A stretch of 50,701 nt of DNA from Anabaena sp. UHCC 0204 (GCF_009711975.1 NZ_VIKW01000029.1:1-50701), one strand, 5' to 3'; counted from the stretch's first letter, positions 36,103 through 47,221 are shown. Made by a program: numbers and translations. The notes: generated by a model from the sequence alone, not told the origin.

Positions 36103-39100
36103 TTATTCTTCCTCTTCCAAAGATTCACGGGAAAGGGATTCGTAGGTTGGTCTGGGTGGTGTCCGGCGGTTGGCTTGGTCCGCCATGAGGTCTACTTCCA
36201 CATCGAGAGAACTACCATCTGCTTGGGTTTCTACTTTATGGACGGCAATATCCAAGCCCAAGGATTGCAACTCGCGCATCAACACCTTGAAAGATTCTGG
36301 AGTGCCGGGACGGGGAATAGCCTTACCTTTGACAATGGCATTCAGGGCTTCATTTCTACCTTGCATATCATCAGATTTGACTGTTAACAATTCTTGCAGA
36401 GTATAAGCAGCACCGAAAGCCTCCAGCGCCCAAACTTCCATTTCTCCAAACCTTTGTCCACCTTGTTGAGCTTTACCGCCCAGTGGTTGTTGAGTTACCA
36501 AAGAGTATGGTCCGGTGGAACGGGCGTGAATTTTGTCATCTACCAAATGCACCAGTTTGAGCATATAGGCGACACCGACAGTAATAGGACGGTCAAAGGG
36601 TTCACCAGTGCGACCATCGTAGACCATGATTTTTCCCGCATCATCGGGATTATATACCCAGTCTTTAGCTGTTTCGTCCCTAGCTTCTTGGAGCTTGCCA
36701 TGTACCAGGCGGCGGGAAGTTTCCTCACCATACATTTCATCAAAAGGAGTAATCTTGAACCTGACACCGAGATTATGTCCAGCCCAGCCAAGGAGACATT
36801 CAAACACCTGACCCACATTCATCCGGCTGGGAACACCCAAGGGATTGAGGACAATATCCACCGGTGAACCATCAGCCAAATAGGGCATATCTTCCGCCGG
36901 GAGAATGCGAGAAATAATCCCTTTGTTGCCATGTCTCCCGGCCATTTTGTCCCCGACTTGGATTTTGCGTTTTTGGGCAACATACACCCGCACCACCATA
37001 TTTGCACCAGGTGGGAGTTCATCCCCTTGTTCACGGGTGAATAGGCGCACATCCACAACGCGACCTTTTTCACCATTGGGGACTCGCAAGGAGTTGTCGC
37101 GGACATCACGGGCTTTTTCACCAAAGATAGCTCTCAGGAGTTTTTCTTCTGGGGGTTGGTCTGACTCACCTTTGGGAGTAACTTTACCCACCAAAATATC
37201 CCCAGCATCTACCCATGCGCCAATGCGGATAATGCCTTGTTCGTCTAATTGACGAAGGGAATCTTCCCCTACGTTAGGAATTTCTCTAGTGATTTCCTCT
37301 GGTCCTAGCTTTGTCTGTCTGGCTTCGATTTCATATTTTTCAATGTGAATGGAAGTATAGATATCATCCTGGACTAGGCGCTCGGAAATTAGAATTGCAT
37401 CTTCGTAGTTGTAGCCTTCCCAGGGCATATAGGCGACGACGATGTTTTGTCCTAGTGCCAGTTCTCCACCTTCGGTAGAAGAACCATCTGCCAATACCTG
37501 TCCGGCGACAACTTTTTCACCAATTCTTACTAGTGGTTTTTGGTTTAAACAGGTGTCTTGGTTAGAACGCTGGTATTTGGAAAGGTTGTATCTAATTTCT
37601 TGACCTTTCTCAATTACTTGACTGCCACTGGCTGCGGACAACTGACCACTGACGCGGACACGAATTTCTGTAGCATCAACATAAACCACATCGCCATGTG
37701 TCCGGGAAACTATGACCATTCCGGAGTCTCTAGCGGCTTGTGCTTCTAAACCTGTTCCCACTAAAGGGCGTTCTGGTTTGAGGAGGGGGACAGCTTGGCG
37801 CTGCATATTAGAACCCATTAGCGCCCGGTTAGCGTCGTCATGTTCCAAGAAGGGAATCATGCTGGTGGCAACTGAGACAATTTGCACTGGGGAGACTGCT
37901 ACATAATCCACTTGTTCGGGACTAGTAGTAGTCCAGTCTTGGCGATAGCGGACTGGAACTTGTGGTCCTTTGATGTAACCGTTTTCATCTAGTGGAACGT
38001 CACCTGTAGCTGTCCGGAGGTCGTCTTCTTCGTCTGCTGTCATGTAGACAGGGGGAACGTCAAATAGGACTTTACCGTTTTCTACTGGTCTAAAGGGGGT
38101 TTCTAAAAAGCCGTAAAGGTTAACACGGGCATGGGTAGCCAATGAGCCAATCAATCCGGCGTTTGGTCCTTCTGGTGTTTCAATAGGGCAAATACGTCCG
38201 TAGTGGCTGGGGTGAATATCTCGAACTGCAAAACCGGCTCTCTCTCTGGTTAAACCTCCCGGTCCCAAGGCGCTGAGGCGACGTTTATGGGTCAATTCTG
38301 CTAGGGGGTTGGTTTGATCCATAAACTGACTCAGTTGGCTTGAACCAAAGAATTCTTTGATGGCTGCTACTAAGGGTTTGGGATTGACTAGAGATGCGGG
38401 GGTGAGAACTTCAGCATCGGATACTGTCATCCGTTCGCGAATAATTCTTTCTAACCGATTTAAACCTACTCTGACTTGGTTTTGTAGTAATTCACCAACG
38501 CTTCTGACTCGGCGATTTCCGAGGTGGTCAATGTCATCAATACTACCGATGTCATATTCTAGGTTAATTAGATAATCAATAGCGGCTAGAATGTCCCCTG
38601 CTGTGAGGACGCGCATAGTGTCGGGGACGGAAAGACGGAGTTTTTTGTTGAGCTTATAACGACCAACTCGACCTAAATCATAGCGTTTGGGGTCGAAGAA
38701 ACGTGAGTCTAAAAGCTGTTGTCCACCTAGTACGGTGGGTGGTTCACCTGGACGCAGTTTCCGGTATAATTCCATTAGGGCTTCTTCTTCGGAAAATTGC
38801 CCTTCTTTTTCAATGGTTTTCTGGAAGTATTCTGGATGACGGAGAGCATCAAAGATTTCGTTGTCTGATAATCCTAGAGCTTTCAGCAATACCTGGGCTG
38901 ATAGTTTGCGGGTTTTATCAATCCGTACCCAAACAAGGTCATTACGATCTGTTTCAAATTTGAGCCATGCACCCCGGTTAGGAATTAAGCTGGCTGAATA
39001 GGTACGTCGTCCGTTTTTATCAATTTCTGATTTGTAGTAAACTCCAGGCGATCGCACTATCTGATTGACAATGACGCGCTCGGCTCCATTGATAATAAAT

Positions 39101-39441
39101 GTGCCTCTATCTGTCATCAAGGGCAGATCGCCAATGAATACTTCTTGTTCTTTAATGTCTCCTGTTTCTTTGTTTAGTAGACGCGTGGGAACGTACATTT
39201 GCACTGCATAAGTGCTATCTCTCCGTTTGGATTCTTCAACACTGTATTTAGGTTCTTTGAGTTTGTAGTTATTACCTAAAAAGTGCAGTTCTAGTTTACC
39301 TGTGTAGTCTGTAATTGGACTAAAGGAGTTGAGTTCTTCTATTAGCCCTTCTTCTAGAAACCAGCGAAAACTAGAACGCTGGATTTCAATCAAGTCGGGT
39401 AACAGAAAGGCGGATTCCATGTATTTGTCGTCGTTATTCAT
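36103..39441 (-). CDS. rpoB: RNA polymerase subunit beta, 1112 aa
   Basis: Holds part of the catalytic centre and the rifampicin pocket ([20 protein letters not shown]). Other landmarks are [18 protein letters not shown], the lobe/protrusion region, [18 protein letters not shown], and the C-terminal clamp connector [19 protein letters not shown]. Length is that of the compact cyanobacterial form. Around residues 590-615 the sequence [18 protein letters not shown] is less typical; its DNA contains two STRR-like heptads (37638-37653). It is the first gene of the rpo operon, downstream of tatD and rpsT on the same strand. Confidence 0.98.
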   Translation of the reverse strand: MNNDDKYMESAFLLPDLIEIQRSSFRWFLEEGLIEELNSFSPITDYTGKLELHFLGNNYKLKEPKYSVEESKRRDSTYAVQMYVPTRLLNKETGDIKEQEVFIGDLPLMTDRGTFIINGAERVIVNQIVRSPGVYYKSEIDKNGRRTYSASLIPNRGAWLKFETDRNDLVWVRIDKTRKLSAQVLLKALGLSDNEIFDALRHPEYFQKTIEKEGQFSEEEALMELYRKLRPGEPPTVLGGQQLLDSRFFDPKRYDLGRVGRYKLNKKLRLSVPDTMRVLTAGDILAAIDYLINLEYDIGSIDDIDHLGNRRVRSVGELLQNQVRVGLNRLERIIRERMTVSDAEVLTPASLVNPKPLVAAIKEFFGSSQLSQFMDQTNPLAELTHKRRLSALGPGGLTRERAGFAVRDIHPSHYGRICPIETPEGPNAGLIGSLATHARVNLYGFLETPFRPVENGKVLFDVPPVYMTADEEDDLRTATGDVPLDENGYIKGPQVPVRYRQDWTTTSPEQVDYVAVSPVQIVSVATSMIPFLEHDDANRALMGSNMQRQAVPLLKPERPLVGTGLEAQAARDSGMVIVSRTHGDVVYVDATEIRVRVSGQLSAASGSQVIEKGQEIRYNLSKYQRSNQDTCLNQKPLVRIGEKVVAGQVLADGSSTEGGELALGQNIVVAYMPWEGYNYEDAILISERLVQDDIYTSIHIEKYEIEARQTKLGPEEITREIPNVGEDSLRQLDEQGIIRIGAWVDAGDILVGKVTPKGESDQPPEEKLLRAIFGEKARDVRDNSLRVPNGEKGRVVDVRLFTREQGDELPPGANMVVRVYVAQKRKIQVGDKMAGRHGNKGIISRILPAEDMPYLADGSPVDIVLNPLGVPSRMNVGQVFECLLGWAGHNLGVRFKITPFDEMYGEETSRRLVHGKLQEARDETAKDWVYNPDDAGKIMVYDGRTGEPFDRPITVGVAYMLKLVHLVDDKIHARSTGPYSLVTQQPLGGKAQQGGQRFGEMEVWALEAFGAAYTLQELLTVKSDDMQGRNEALNAIVKGKAIPRPGTPESFKVLMRELQSLGLDIAVHKVETQADGSSLDVEVDLMADQANRRTPPRPTYESLSRESLEEEE

Positions 39442-40123
39442 GCCTTTACCTTTATCAACCTGGTTAAACTTTCTGTCCGCTGTTGGTGGAGTTTGCCTTG
39501 AGGCTTCATGCTAAAATATGAATTGTGGATGATGAAGGCTATATACTGTTTGGCTATTTGCTCACAGTTTTTTTACTTCACACTTCTTCATACTTCACAC
39601 TTCATGTCTAATACTTCATCCTGGCTGTGAGATTCCAAAACTGAGGATTGCAGCGAGATTCGGATGGAATAGCGCAGTGTGGCGTTAGCCATGGCATTAT
39701 GGATTTGTTATTGCTATGATTGTCTGGATAAGACAATTACTTTTAACGATTTTCTATAGGTTTGATATACCAAAGGATTGCTGTTTTCAAAATTTTCAGT
39801 CAACCAAGGTTGCCACAGTTTGTTATTTATTGAGAGCATCCGTTTGTAGAGATTTAAGTGGATGGACAGACAATTTTGGATTTTAGATTTAGCTGCTCAA
39901 TGAGCATGAGGATTAAATTCATCCTCAGGCTAAAACCACAAATTCTCAAGCTGGCCAATATCAGGTTGATAACAGCACAAATTGAGTTTTAGGAGTTATT
40001 ATCCTTCCTTTACCATTATGGCTTAACCTAAATGTTTTGGAGGGAATAATTTTAGCACATTTTTATCCTCCAAAGGTCTACTCTTGATTAAATCAGCACT
40101 AATATGAGGAACTTGATTGTCAT
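39442..40123. other. Gene-free stretch upstream of rpoB
   Basis: No gene is convincing here. It should contain the rpoB promoter. Seen: degenerate repeats of CTTCACACTT/CTTCATACTT type around 39575-39620, a fragment of a dispersed repeat (TGGCGTTAGCCATGGC, near 39680), and otherwise AT-rich unique sequence. Confidence 0.5.
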
Positions 40124-40909
40124 CTATAATGCTAGACCAAATAATTTACAAGCATTTTGGGTGGTTTTCTGGGCAATTTCCTCTAATGTTTCTCCTCGTA
40201 GTTTTGCTAGTTGCTCCGCTACATAACGAACATAGGAGGGTTCATTGCGTTTTTCACCACGTTTAGGAACGGGTGATAAAAAGGGACAATCTGTTTCTAT
40301 AAGCAAGCGATCGCTATTGACCATTGCCGCTGAAGCTTGGATAGTTTGAGCATTCTTGAATGTCACTGTTCCGCTAAAGCTGATGTAGAAACCTAAATCT
40401 AGAAACCATTGGGTTTCTTCTGGTGTCCCTCCCCAACAGTGCATGACACCCCGTAACCTTTCCCCCTGATTTTCTCGCCATTTTTGCAATACATCTCTGA
40501 CTGCCGGTGCAGCATCACGACAATGGATGATCACTGGTAAATTGAGTTCACAAGCGATCGCTAATTGTGATGCAAACACTTCTTGCTGATGCTCGTAGTT
40601 ATCGGCTTTGTAAAAATCCAACCCCATTTCCCCAATTGCGACAACTTGGGAATGAGAACTGGCCAAAGACCTGATTTGTGCGGCACAGGAGTGATCCCAT
40701 TTATCAGCATCTAGGGGATGCAGCCCTACAGCAAAGCTAAGTTCAGGAAACTGCTCTGCTATTTGGCTGATACTCGCAAATTCTTGCGGGTGAACACATG
40801 AGTGTACTAATCGTACTACTCCTGCCTCTTGCCATCGAGATCGGACTGCTGCTAAATCTGGCTGAAAAACATCAAAGTTAATGTGTACGTGGGTATCTAT
40901 CAGTTGCAT
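40124..40909 (-). CDS. tatD: TatD-family metal-dependent hydrolase, 261 aa
   Basis: A TIM-barrel enzyme of the amidohydrolase group; family members are 3'-to-5' DNA/RNA exonucleases active in repair. Metal ligands are visible: the DTHVHINF start (residues 5-12), Glu in [21 protein letters not shown] and the ETDCPFLSP end motif. Length is normal. The gene lies between rpsT and rpoB on the same strand, a conserved cyanobacterial neighbourhood. A small hairpin of the GGGCA-AGA-TGCCC type (40975-40987) precedes it. Confidence 0.93.
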   Translation of the reverse strand: MQLIDTHVHINFDVFQPDLAAVRSRWQEAGVVRLVHSCVHPQEFASISQIAEQFPELSFAVGLHPLDADKWDHSCAAQIRSLASSHSQVVAIGEMGLDFYKADNYEHQQEVFASQLAIACELNLPVIIHCRDAAPAVRDVLQKWRENQGERLRGVMHCWGGTPEETQWFLDLGFYISFSGTVTFKNAQTIQASAAMVNSDRLLIETDCPFLSPVPKRGEKRNEPSYVRYVAEQLAKLRGETLEEIAQKTTQNACKLFGLAL

Positions 40910-41065
40910 AGCTTGTTAGTTATCCATTGCCAGTGGTTATTTAACTAATAAACTTTTAATTTGCATTGTCAGGCGGGCAAGATGCCCACTGCACAATACT
41001 TTTACTTTCAGAAAATAGGCAAATTAACAGTTTTACAGATTAGTAAACAAACCACTGACTATTGA

Positions 41066-41353
41066 CTAAGCCGTGATTGTTTTCTGTTTTTGAGCCAATC
41101 TTGACTTCTTCCTTGCTCCATTGTTGGAGTGAAGCACGCCTTTTTTCACAGCTTTATCAATTTTGCTGTAAGCCTCGGACATTCTTACTTCCACTTCCTG
41201 CTTGAGTTCTGTTGTCGGATTAGCAGCATAAGCTTCTACAGAACTAAAGTATTTCTTCATCAGCGTCTTAACGGCTGATTTATATGCTTTATTACGCAGT
41301 CTATTACGTTCTGCGATTTGGGCGCGTTTAAGAGCAGATTTTGTATTCGCCAC
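41066..41353 (-). CDS. rpsT: 30S ribosomal protein S20, 95 aa
   Basis: A small basic helical protein binding 16S rRNA. It starts [20 protein letters not shown], and the basic end [11 protein letters not shown] and length are standard. ATG 41353. It is divergent from hisD. In some bacteria S20 represses its own translation; nothing specific is visible here. Confidence 0.97.
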   Translation of the reverse strand: MANTKSALKRAQIAERNRLRNKAYKSAVKTLMKKYFSSVEAYAANPTTELKQEVEVRMSEAYSKIDKAVKKGVLHSNNGARKKSRLAQKQKTITA

Positions 41354-41716
41354 AGTAATTCCAAAAAAGACTATTAATTATGTACACACACTACTAGGTT
41401 TAATAAATATAGCATTATTCTTGCTGATGTTATAATTTCTGAAAAAAATTTTTTTATTTTAGACGTAATAGCTGATGTCTGGGTGAGAAAAAATAGATTA
41501 AAATGGAGTATCAGACCAAAAATAAGATGCAATCCCCAGCAATTCAGGGACAGAGGGTATAAAATTTCTAAGCTTTAGGACTTTTATAAAGTAGTATCAA
41601 AAAAAATCCAGGTTAAGCTAGAGAAGAGAACCATATTCAGCTTCATACCCTAGCAGGTAAAAAGCCCAACTGGTTCTTGTCTAAGATATTGTAAAATTTG
41701 GCATTGTCTTTACTCC
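41354..41716. other. Divergent promoter region between rpsT and hisD
   Basis: A 363-bp AT-rich spacer with long A- and T-runs around 41440-41460. It must hold promoters for both genes, but no consensus boxes or strong hairpins stand out by eye. Confidence 0.5.
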
Positions 41717-43012
41717 ATGCTGCGAATCATTACTCAGCAGGCAGACGTTGGAGCAGAACTTCAACGAATCTGCGAACGCACCCAGGACGAACAGGTACTT
41801 CACAAAGAAGCAACAGTGCGGGAAGTGTTGCAAGCGGTGAAGCGCCAAGGTGACAAAGCTGTACTACATTATACAGCCGAATTTGATCACCAAACCCTCA
41901 AAGCAGAAGAGCTAAGGGTGACAGGATCAGAACTAGATGCAGCATACCAACAGGTATCTAAGGATTTGCTCCAGTCTATTCGCCTAGCTTGCCAAAAAAT
42001 AGAAACTTTTCACCGTCAGCGAGTTCCCAAAAGCTGGGTACAGTTTGGCGATGATGAAGTAGTATTGGGCAAACGCTACACCCCTGTAGACAGAGCCGGC
42101 TTATATATACCAGGTGGTCGGGCTTGTTATCCCAGTACAGTGTTAATGAACGCCATTCCGGCGAAAGTGGCAGGTGTCCCCCGTGTGGTGATGGTGACAC
42201 CTGCTAGAGGCGGAAAAATGGTTAATCCTGCGGTTTTGGTAGCTGCCCAAGAAGCGGGAGTCCAGGAAATTTACCGAATTGGTGGCGCTCAAGCGATCGC
42301 TGCTTTAGCCTATGGTACAGAAACAATTCCTAAAGTCAATGTCATTACAGGACCTGGTAATATTTATGTCACCTTGGCCAAAAAATTAGTTTATGGAACT
42401 GTAGGAATTGATTCTTTAGCCGGACCTAGCGAAGTATTAGTAATTGCTGATGGAACAGCCAATCCTGTGTATGTGGCGGCTGACTTGTTAGCCCAAGCAG
42501 AACATGACCCCATGGCCGCAGCAATTTTACTGACAACGGATGCTGGATTGGCCAAAAAAGTGCAAATGGCGGTGGAAAGACAATTGGTAGATCACCCTCG
42601 ACGGATAGATACGGAAAAGGCGATCGCCCATTATGGTTTAATCGTGGTGGTGGAATCCCTAGAAGCAGCAGCAGAACTTTCCAACGAGTTTGCACCAGAA
42701 CACTTAGAATTAGAAGTTGCCGATCCTTGGGCTTTAATTAACCATATTCGCCATGCAGGGGCAATCTTCCTGGGTAGTTCCACACCAGAAGCAGTAGGAG
42801 ACTATTTAGCTGGTCCCAATCATACCCTACCGACCTCCGGTGCAGCCCGTTATGCTTCGGCTTTGGGGGTAGAAACGTTTTTAAAACACTCAAGTATTAT
42901 CCAATACTCACAAACTGCACTGCAAAAAGTAGCATCTGCCATTGACATATTAGCAACTACAGAGGGTTTACCTTCCCATGCTGATTCCGTTAGACTCAGA
43001 GTAGAGGAGTAA
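41717..43012 (+). CDS. hisD: Histidinol dehydrogenase, 431 aa
   Basis: Catalyses the last two steps of histidine synthesis, histidinol to histidine with 2 NAD+. Landmarks are GLYIPGGRACYPSTVLMNAI, GGAQAIAALAYGTE, GPGNIYVTLAKKLVYG, GPSEVLVIAD, the zinc ligand region QAEHDPMA and the catalytic FAPEHLELEV. Length is typical. Start ATG 41717. No other his genes are nearby, as is usual in cyanobacteria. Confidence 0.97.
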   Translation: MLRIITQQADVGAELQRICERTQDEQVLHKEATVREVLQAVKRQGDKAVLHYTAEFDHQTLKAEELRVTGSELDAAYQQVSKDLLQSIRLACQKIETFHRQRVPKSWVQFGDDEVVLGKRYTPVDRAGLYIPGGRACYPSTVLMNAIPAKVAGVPRVVMVTPARGGKMVNPAVLVAAQEAGVQEIYRIGGAQAIAALAYGTETIPKVNVITGPGNIYVTLAKKLVYGTVGIDSLAGPSEVLVIADGTANPVYVAADLLAQAEHDPMAAAILLTTDAGLAKKVQMAVERQLVDHPRRIDTEKAIAHYGLIVVVESLEAAAELSNEFAPEHLELEVADPWALINHIRHAGAIFLGSSTPEAVGDYLAGPNHTLPTSGAARYASALGVETFLKHSSIIQYSQTALQKVASAIDILATTEGLPSHADSVRLRVEE

Positions 43013-43155
43013 TTGCCATTACTAAGTAAGCTAAAAACTAAAATTTTGTAAAAACGTGATATGATTTTTCTCCTACTCTGTAAGTACGGTCTCAAAAGCG
43101 TGTTCACCAAGCGTGCCGATAGTCCTTTACAGAACATTTTTTTGAGGAGACAGGA

Positions 43156-43590
43156 GTGGTGCTAAATACTGTTTTGGTAGCTCTGGATGGCTCGGACATC
43201 ACTGAAAGAGTCATTCAGACTTTAGATAATTTGGTACTATCGCCCGATACCAAAGTTGTTCTTTGTCACGTGATTCCCACCCCAGAGGAAGATATAGAAC
43301 AACCGGCAGATCGTCCGCAATCAGACTCATCTAGGACTTCCTATTTACAACTGGAAAAACAGTTGCAAACTTACCAATCGAGATTATCATTCAAAAGTGA
43401 ATTAGAAGTAGTGAGTGGCGATCCAGCAGCGGAAATTATTTGCCTAGCTAACATTTATAAAGCTGAGTTGATTCTCATTGGTAGTCGCGGTTTAACTGGG
43501 ATCAAGAAGATTGTCCAGGGTTCTGTGAGTAGTCAAGTAATGGAAGAGGCCAACTGTTCGGTGTTAGTAGTCAAACCAGATAAAAATTAA
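43156..43590 (+). CDS. Universal stress protein (UspA family), 144 aa
   Basis: A single Usp domain of the ATP-binding type: VLVALDGSD at the N-terminus, and GSRGLTGIKKIVQGSVS, which fits the G-2X-G-9X-G(S/T) nucleotide motif, followed by CSVLVVK. The start is GTG 43156 (a second GTG follows at once), preceded by a strong ribosome site (GAGGAG). It lies 143 bp after hisD. Stress signal unknown. Confidence 0.92.
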   Translation: MVLNTVLVALDGSDITERVIQTLDNLVLSPDTKVVLCHVIPTPEEDIEQPADRPQSDSSRTSYLQLEKQLQTYQSRLSFKSELEVVSGDPAAEIICLANIYKAELILIGSRGLTGIKKIVQGSVSSQVMEEANCSVLVVKPDKN

Positions 43591-43647
43591 ACCGGGGAAT
43601 AGGGAATAGGGAACAGTGTTGAAATTATGATTCCGCTGAAATAAAAA

Positions 43648-44817
43648 ATGCGAACAATTGCGGAAATTAATGAAAAAATCAGCCAGAAACGTGCTGTAGT
43701 CTGGACTGCGGAAGAATTAAAAGCGCGAGTTGCAGAAATTGGTGTCAATAAAGCTGCCAAGCAAGTAGATGTAATTACTACTGGCACATTTGAGCCAATG
43801 GAATCAAGTGGTGCAATTATTAACTTAGGACATACTGATCCACCGATTAAAATTCGGCGTTGTTGGTTAGATGGAGTACCAGCTTATGCTGGTTTTGGGG
43901 CAGTAGATTTATACTTAGGTGCTAGTTGTGCTGTTGATTCTATAGATGGGGAAGAAGTGCGAGAACGTGGTGGTGGCCATGTCATTGAGGATCTAATTGC
44001 GGGAAAATCTATCCAAGTTCGCGCTGTTGGCCAAGTTACCGATTGCTACCCTAGAGCCACATTTGAAACCACTATTACTCGTGACACTATCAATCAGTTT
44101 TATTTATTTAATCCGCGCAATCTTTATCAAAATTTTATTGTTGGCGTGAATGGAGGCGATCGCCCACTTCATACTTATTTAGGACCACTACAACCACGCT
44201 TAGGAAATGCAGTTTATTCTAACCCTGGTTCACTGTCACCCTTACTCAATGACCCCGATTTACAACTTGTTGGGATTGGGACAAAGATTTTTTTAGCTGG
44301 GGGTATTGGTTACGTCGCTTGGGAAGGGACACAACATTTCCCTCTGCAAAAACGGTTAGAAAATCGGACACCTATTGGACCATCGGCAACTTTAGCCTTA
44401 ATTGGTGATGCTAAACAAATGGACGCGCGATGGATCAGAGGCTGTTATTTTAAAAGCTATGGACCATCTTTGATGATGGGTGTAGGAGTTCCATTACCAG
44501 TTTTAAATGCTGGTGTGGTAGAACGCTGTGCTGTGCAAGACAAAGACCTGGTAGCGCCAATTGTAGATTTTTCTATTCCCCGTCGTGTCCGTCCTACCTT
44601 CGGTTTAGTAAGTTACGCTCAACTTAAATCTGGGCGCATTACTATTGAAGGGAGAACGGTACGAGTAGCATCTTTAGCCAGCCTATTTCTTTCCCGAAAA
44701 GTAGCCCAGGAATTGAAACAATGGATTACAGAAGGGATATTTACCCTGACTGAACCAGTAGCTTCAATTCCTATGGAGCGTTCTTTTCTACCCCAAGACC
44801 GTTGGACGGAATTTTGA
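43648..44817 (+). CDS. DUF39 family protein (homocysteine biosynthesis type), 389 aa
   Basis: The whole length matches the DUF39 family: TTGTFEPMESSGAIINLGHT near the N-terminus, a conserved cysteine in LGASCAVD, and LNAGVVERCAVQDKDLVAP near the C-terminus. In methanogens a DUF39 protein, together with a ferredoxin-type partner, makes homocysteine from aspartate semialdehyde by sulfur transfer. No such partner is adjacent and no CBS domains are fused here, so the reaction in this organism is inferred. It follows the Usp gene after 57 bp. Confidence 0.85.
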   Translation: MRTIAEINEKISQKRAVVWTAEELKARVAEIGVNKAAKQVDVITTGTFEPMESSGAIINLGHTDPPIKIRRCWLDGVPAYAGFGAVDLYLGASCAVDSIDGEEVRERGGGHVIEDLIAGKSIQVRAVGQVTDCYPRATFETTITRDTINQFYLFNPRNLYQNFIVGVNGGDRPLHTYLGPLQPRLGNAVYSNPGSLSPLLNDPDLQLVGIGTKIFLAGGIGYVAWEGTQHFPLQKRLENRTPIGPSATLALIGDAKQMDARWIRGCYFKSYGPSLMMGVGVPLPVLNAGVVERCAVQDKDLVAPIVDFSIPRRVRPTFGLVSYAQLKSGRITIEGRTVRVASLASLFLSRKVAQELKQWITEGIFTLTEPVASIPMERSFLPQDRWTEF

Positions 44818-44862
44818 CCTTGGGTAATTGGTCATGGGTCATGGGTAATAGTTTTTTCAATT

Positions 44863-44911
44863 ACCACTAACCACTGACCACTGACCACTGACCACTGACC
44901 ACTGACCACTG
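44863..44911 (+). repeat. Heptad array ACCACTG x7
   Basis: Seven tandem heptads: the first reads ACCACTA, the other six ACCACTG. They lie between the convergent DUF39 gene and the Gly-rich protein gene and reach to within 5 bp of the latter's stop codon. Confidence 0.9.
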
Positions 44912-44915
44912 ACAA

Positions 44916-45938
44916 TTAATCCGCAGTTGGTTTAGGCTTTTTAACGGGCATAGGAGTGGGGGTTTTTGGTATGGGTTTGGTGATAACCGTGGGATCACCC
45001 GCTGTCTTTCTAATTGGACGAGGGGCTTCTCCATTGCGTCTGGGAAGAAATGGTCTTCTACTACCACCACCGCCACCGCCACCACCACGAGGCGCGCCTT
45101 TGAATGGTGGTCTGCGTTTTTTGGGTAAATCAGCGATCGCTTCGGCATTGACTACTACTAATGCGTCAGCTTCTCGTTTAACGTTGAAGTCCCAGAACTT
45201 ACCTACAGCTTTGGTGGTTAATATGCCCTTAAGTTTCAACTTAAAATATTTAGCTTTATCGGTAGGTTTACGGGGAGCTTGTTTGATTTTCACAACTAAA
45301 CTCTTTTCGTCAAAAGACTGGTAAACTACCTCACCACGCACAGAAAAGCCACCATCAGGTATTGCTGATGAAGGTTTTGGATGAATGGCTAACGCTACGC
45401 TACCGCTATCAGCAACTACTTCGGAGTTATGTAACTTTTGCGTAGTTGAATCTGGGCTGTCATCATCTAGCTCATGTTTCGCTAGATTTTCTGGTTCCCA
45501 AACGCCAACAATTTGCAGATGCAATGCGTCATTTTCTTGTCTGGTGCGGGGATAAACTACCCATAGATGTTCTTTTTCTAGGTCTAAGTGATTTTTGACC
45601 AAACTCATAATCCGACCTAAAAGGACGGCGTTGAGTTCAACCCCATCGGTAGTAAGCAGCGTTCCTTGGGTAAACTGTTCACTACTAGCTTGGTAACATC
45701 CCCTAATTAACCCAATAGCTCGGTACTGAGTGGGTTCGCTGGGGGGTGGAATTGGTTGTTCTCGATTAGCCAAATGTCCATTAGACTCAGGCTTGTTCAG
45801 GTCAATGACAGAATTTTCCAGTTTAGAGGATTGGTCTGCTAATGTATTAGCATTAACAGCGGATTCAATCTCTTTTATACCTGGTTTAGAGGCGGTAGAA
45901 TTTGAAGATTCAGAAGACGGCATCAGGTCGGAATTCAT
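44916..45938 (-). CDS. Conserved-looking protein with basic Gly/Pro-rich tail, 340 aa
   Basis: The start at ATG 45938 is chosen for its ribosome site (AAGGAG, 5 bp spacer). The acidic, Ser-rich N-terminus (about 1-70) is followed by a folded region (about 75-165: YRAIGLIRGCYQASSEQF, LLTTDGVELNAVLLGRIMSL, HLWVVYPRTRQENDALHLQI) and a second folded region (about 200-280). The tail is strongly basic with eight consecutive glycines (RGGGGGGGGSRR) and Pro/Lys repeats, which suggests RNA or nucleic-acid binding. I recall similar proteins only in cyanobacteria and know no function. Part of the linker (SGSVALAIHP) is encoded by a dispersed repeat (about 45392-45415). Confidence 0.75.
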   Translation of the reverse strand: MNSDLMPSSESSNSTASKPGIKEIESAVNANTLADQSSKLENSVIDLNKPESNGHLANREQPIPPPSEPTQYRAIGLIRGCYQASSEQFTQGTLLTTDGVELNAVLLGRIMSLVKNHLDLEKEHLWVVYPRTRQENDALHLQIVGVWEPENLAKHELDDDSPDSTTQKLHNSEVVADSGSVALAIHPKPSSAIPDGGFSVRGEVVYQSFDEKSLVVKIKQAPRKPTDKAKYFKLKLKGILTTKAVGKFWDFNVKREADALVVVNAEAIADLPKKRRPPFKGAPRGGGGGGGGSRRPFLPRRNGEAPRPIRKTAGDPTVITKPIPKTPTPMPVKKPKPTAD

Positions 45939-46069
45939 AAAAACTCCTTGCGGCACAAGACATATCCCATTGTGGGATTTGACAAAGACAGATGAAAAGA
46001 GCAAGTGTATGGTTGATCAAAGTATATTCACTTTTAATCTAGCCACTTTAGAATGCCCTGTACGAACAT

Positions 46070-46120
46070 AAAGACGCAAAACATCACATTTATACACTAA
46101 ATGTGTAATTTAGCGTCTTT
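46070..46120. repeat. Nested hairpin in a divergent intergenic region
   Basis: Outer arms AAAGACGC (46070-46077) and GCGTCTTT (46113-46120) enclose an inner perfect stem CACATTTA-TACAC-TAAATGTG (46085-46105). A dispersed-repeat fragment (GGCTAACGCCACGCTACGCT) follows. The region 45939-46328 otherwise contains only promoter-like AT-rich sequence. Confidence 0.7.
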
Positions 46121-46328
46121 AATCCAGTTATGGCTAACGCCACGCTACGCTAACGGAAGCATAGCATAGCGATAATTCTGACGGGTCTTCCTAAAGTCAT
46201 CACTTACTTTAGCAGGATAGATATTTATTTGTTATAAAATTCACAGACAAATGACCGTATTCCGCAAAGTTTTGGAAATTTTTAACTTTGCCATTCATCT
46301 CATGACCATTTAGGAGCAAAATAATATT

Positions 46329-47216
46329 GTGTCTGAATCACGTAATCGGTGGATAGTTCGAGTGGTGTTAGCTTTTGCTGTTGTGGCTTTTGTGGGTGTT
46401 TCTGTGATGCCTATACTGACAGCGTTTAATAATCCCCAATCATCACCACAAAATCAGGGCAATGGTGACAATAATGTATCTTCACCCGAACAAAAGTCAA
46501 AACTGGAAGATCAAGTCCGGGGTTATGAATTAGTTTTACAAAAAGATGCAGAAAATCAAACTGCATTAAAAGGACTTTTGCAAGCGCGTCTGGAGTTGTT
46601 GAGTCAAAAAAGCCAAGGTGAAGTTAAACCGGCGGATATTCAAGGTGTGATTGAACCTTTGGAAAAACTCTCTAAACTCAATCCTCAACAGTCAGAGTAT
46701 GGGGTTTTATTAGCACAAGCAAAACAACAAATTGGCGATAAGGAGGGAGCAGCCCAAACTTACCGCTCTATTTTAACTACAAAACCCGGTGATTTAAAGG
46801 CTTTACAGGGAATGGTGAATTTACAATTAAGTGAAAAGCGCCCGGAAGCAGCTATTGGTTTATTACAAGAAAGTCTAGCTGCTGCTAATCAGGCTAATAC
46901 TATTCAGCCTGGTAGTGTGGATGTAGTTGCTGTACAAGTGCTTTTAGGTAGTGTGTACGCTTTCCAAAAAAACGATACTCAGGCTGTTTCTATATATGAT
47001 CAAGCGATTAAGAAAGATCCTCAAGATTTTCGTCCTGTATTAGCAAAGGCAATGCTGTTTAAGCAACAAGGGAAGGTTGATGAAGCAAAACCTTTATTTG
47101 ATAGTGCCACAGCTTTAGCGCCGGCTCAGTATAAAGACGAAATTAATAAGGCAGCAGCAGTATCTAATCCTCCTGCTACTTCGTCACCTACGCCGTCACC
47201 TGTGGCTACTCCGTAA
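46329..47216 (+). CDS. Membrane-anchored TPR protein, 295 aa
   Basis: A basic N-terminus (MSESRNRWIVR) leads into one membrane segment (VVLAFAVVAFVGVSVMPIL, about 12-30). A Gln/Asn/Ser linker follows, then TPR units from about residue 55 to 270 (LLQARLELLSQKS, YGVLLAQAKQQIGDKEGAAQ, LLGSVYAFQKNDTQAVSIYD). The end is a Pro/Ser/Thr-rich tail. The start is GTG 46329 with ribosome site AGGAG. The TPR part should lie outside the cytoplasm or in the lumen. It may be a scaffold; partners are unknown. Confidence 0.85.
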   Translation: MSESRNRWIVRVVLAFAVVAFVGVSVMPILTAFNNPQSSPQNQGNGDNNVSSPEQKSKLEDQVRGYELVLQKDAENQTALKGLLQARLELLSQKSQGEVKPADIQGVIEPLEKLSKLNPQQSEYGVLLAQAKQQIGDKEGAAQTYRSILTTKPGDLKALQGMVNLQLSEKRPEAAIGLLQESLAAANQANTIQPGSVDVVAVQVLLGSVYAFQKNDTQAVSIYDQAIKKDPQDFRPVLAKAMLFKQQGKVDEAKPLFDSATALAPAQYKDEINKAAAVSNPPATSSPTPSPVATP

Positions 47217-47221
47217 GATAA

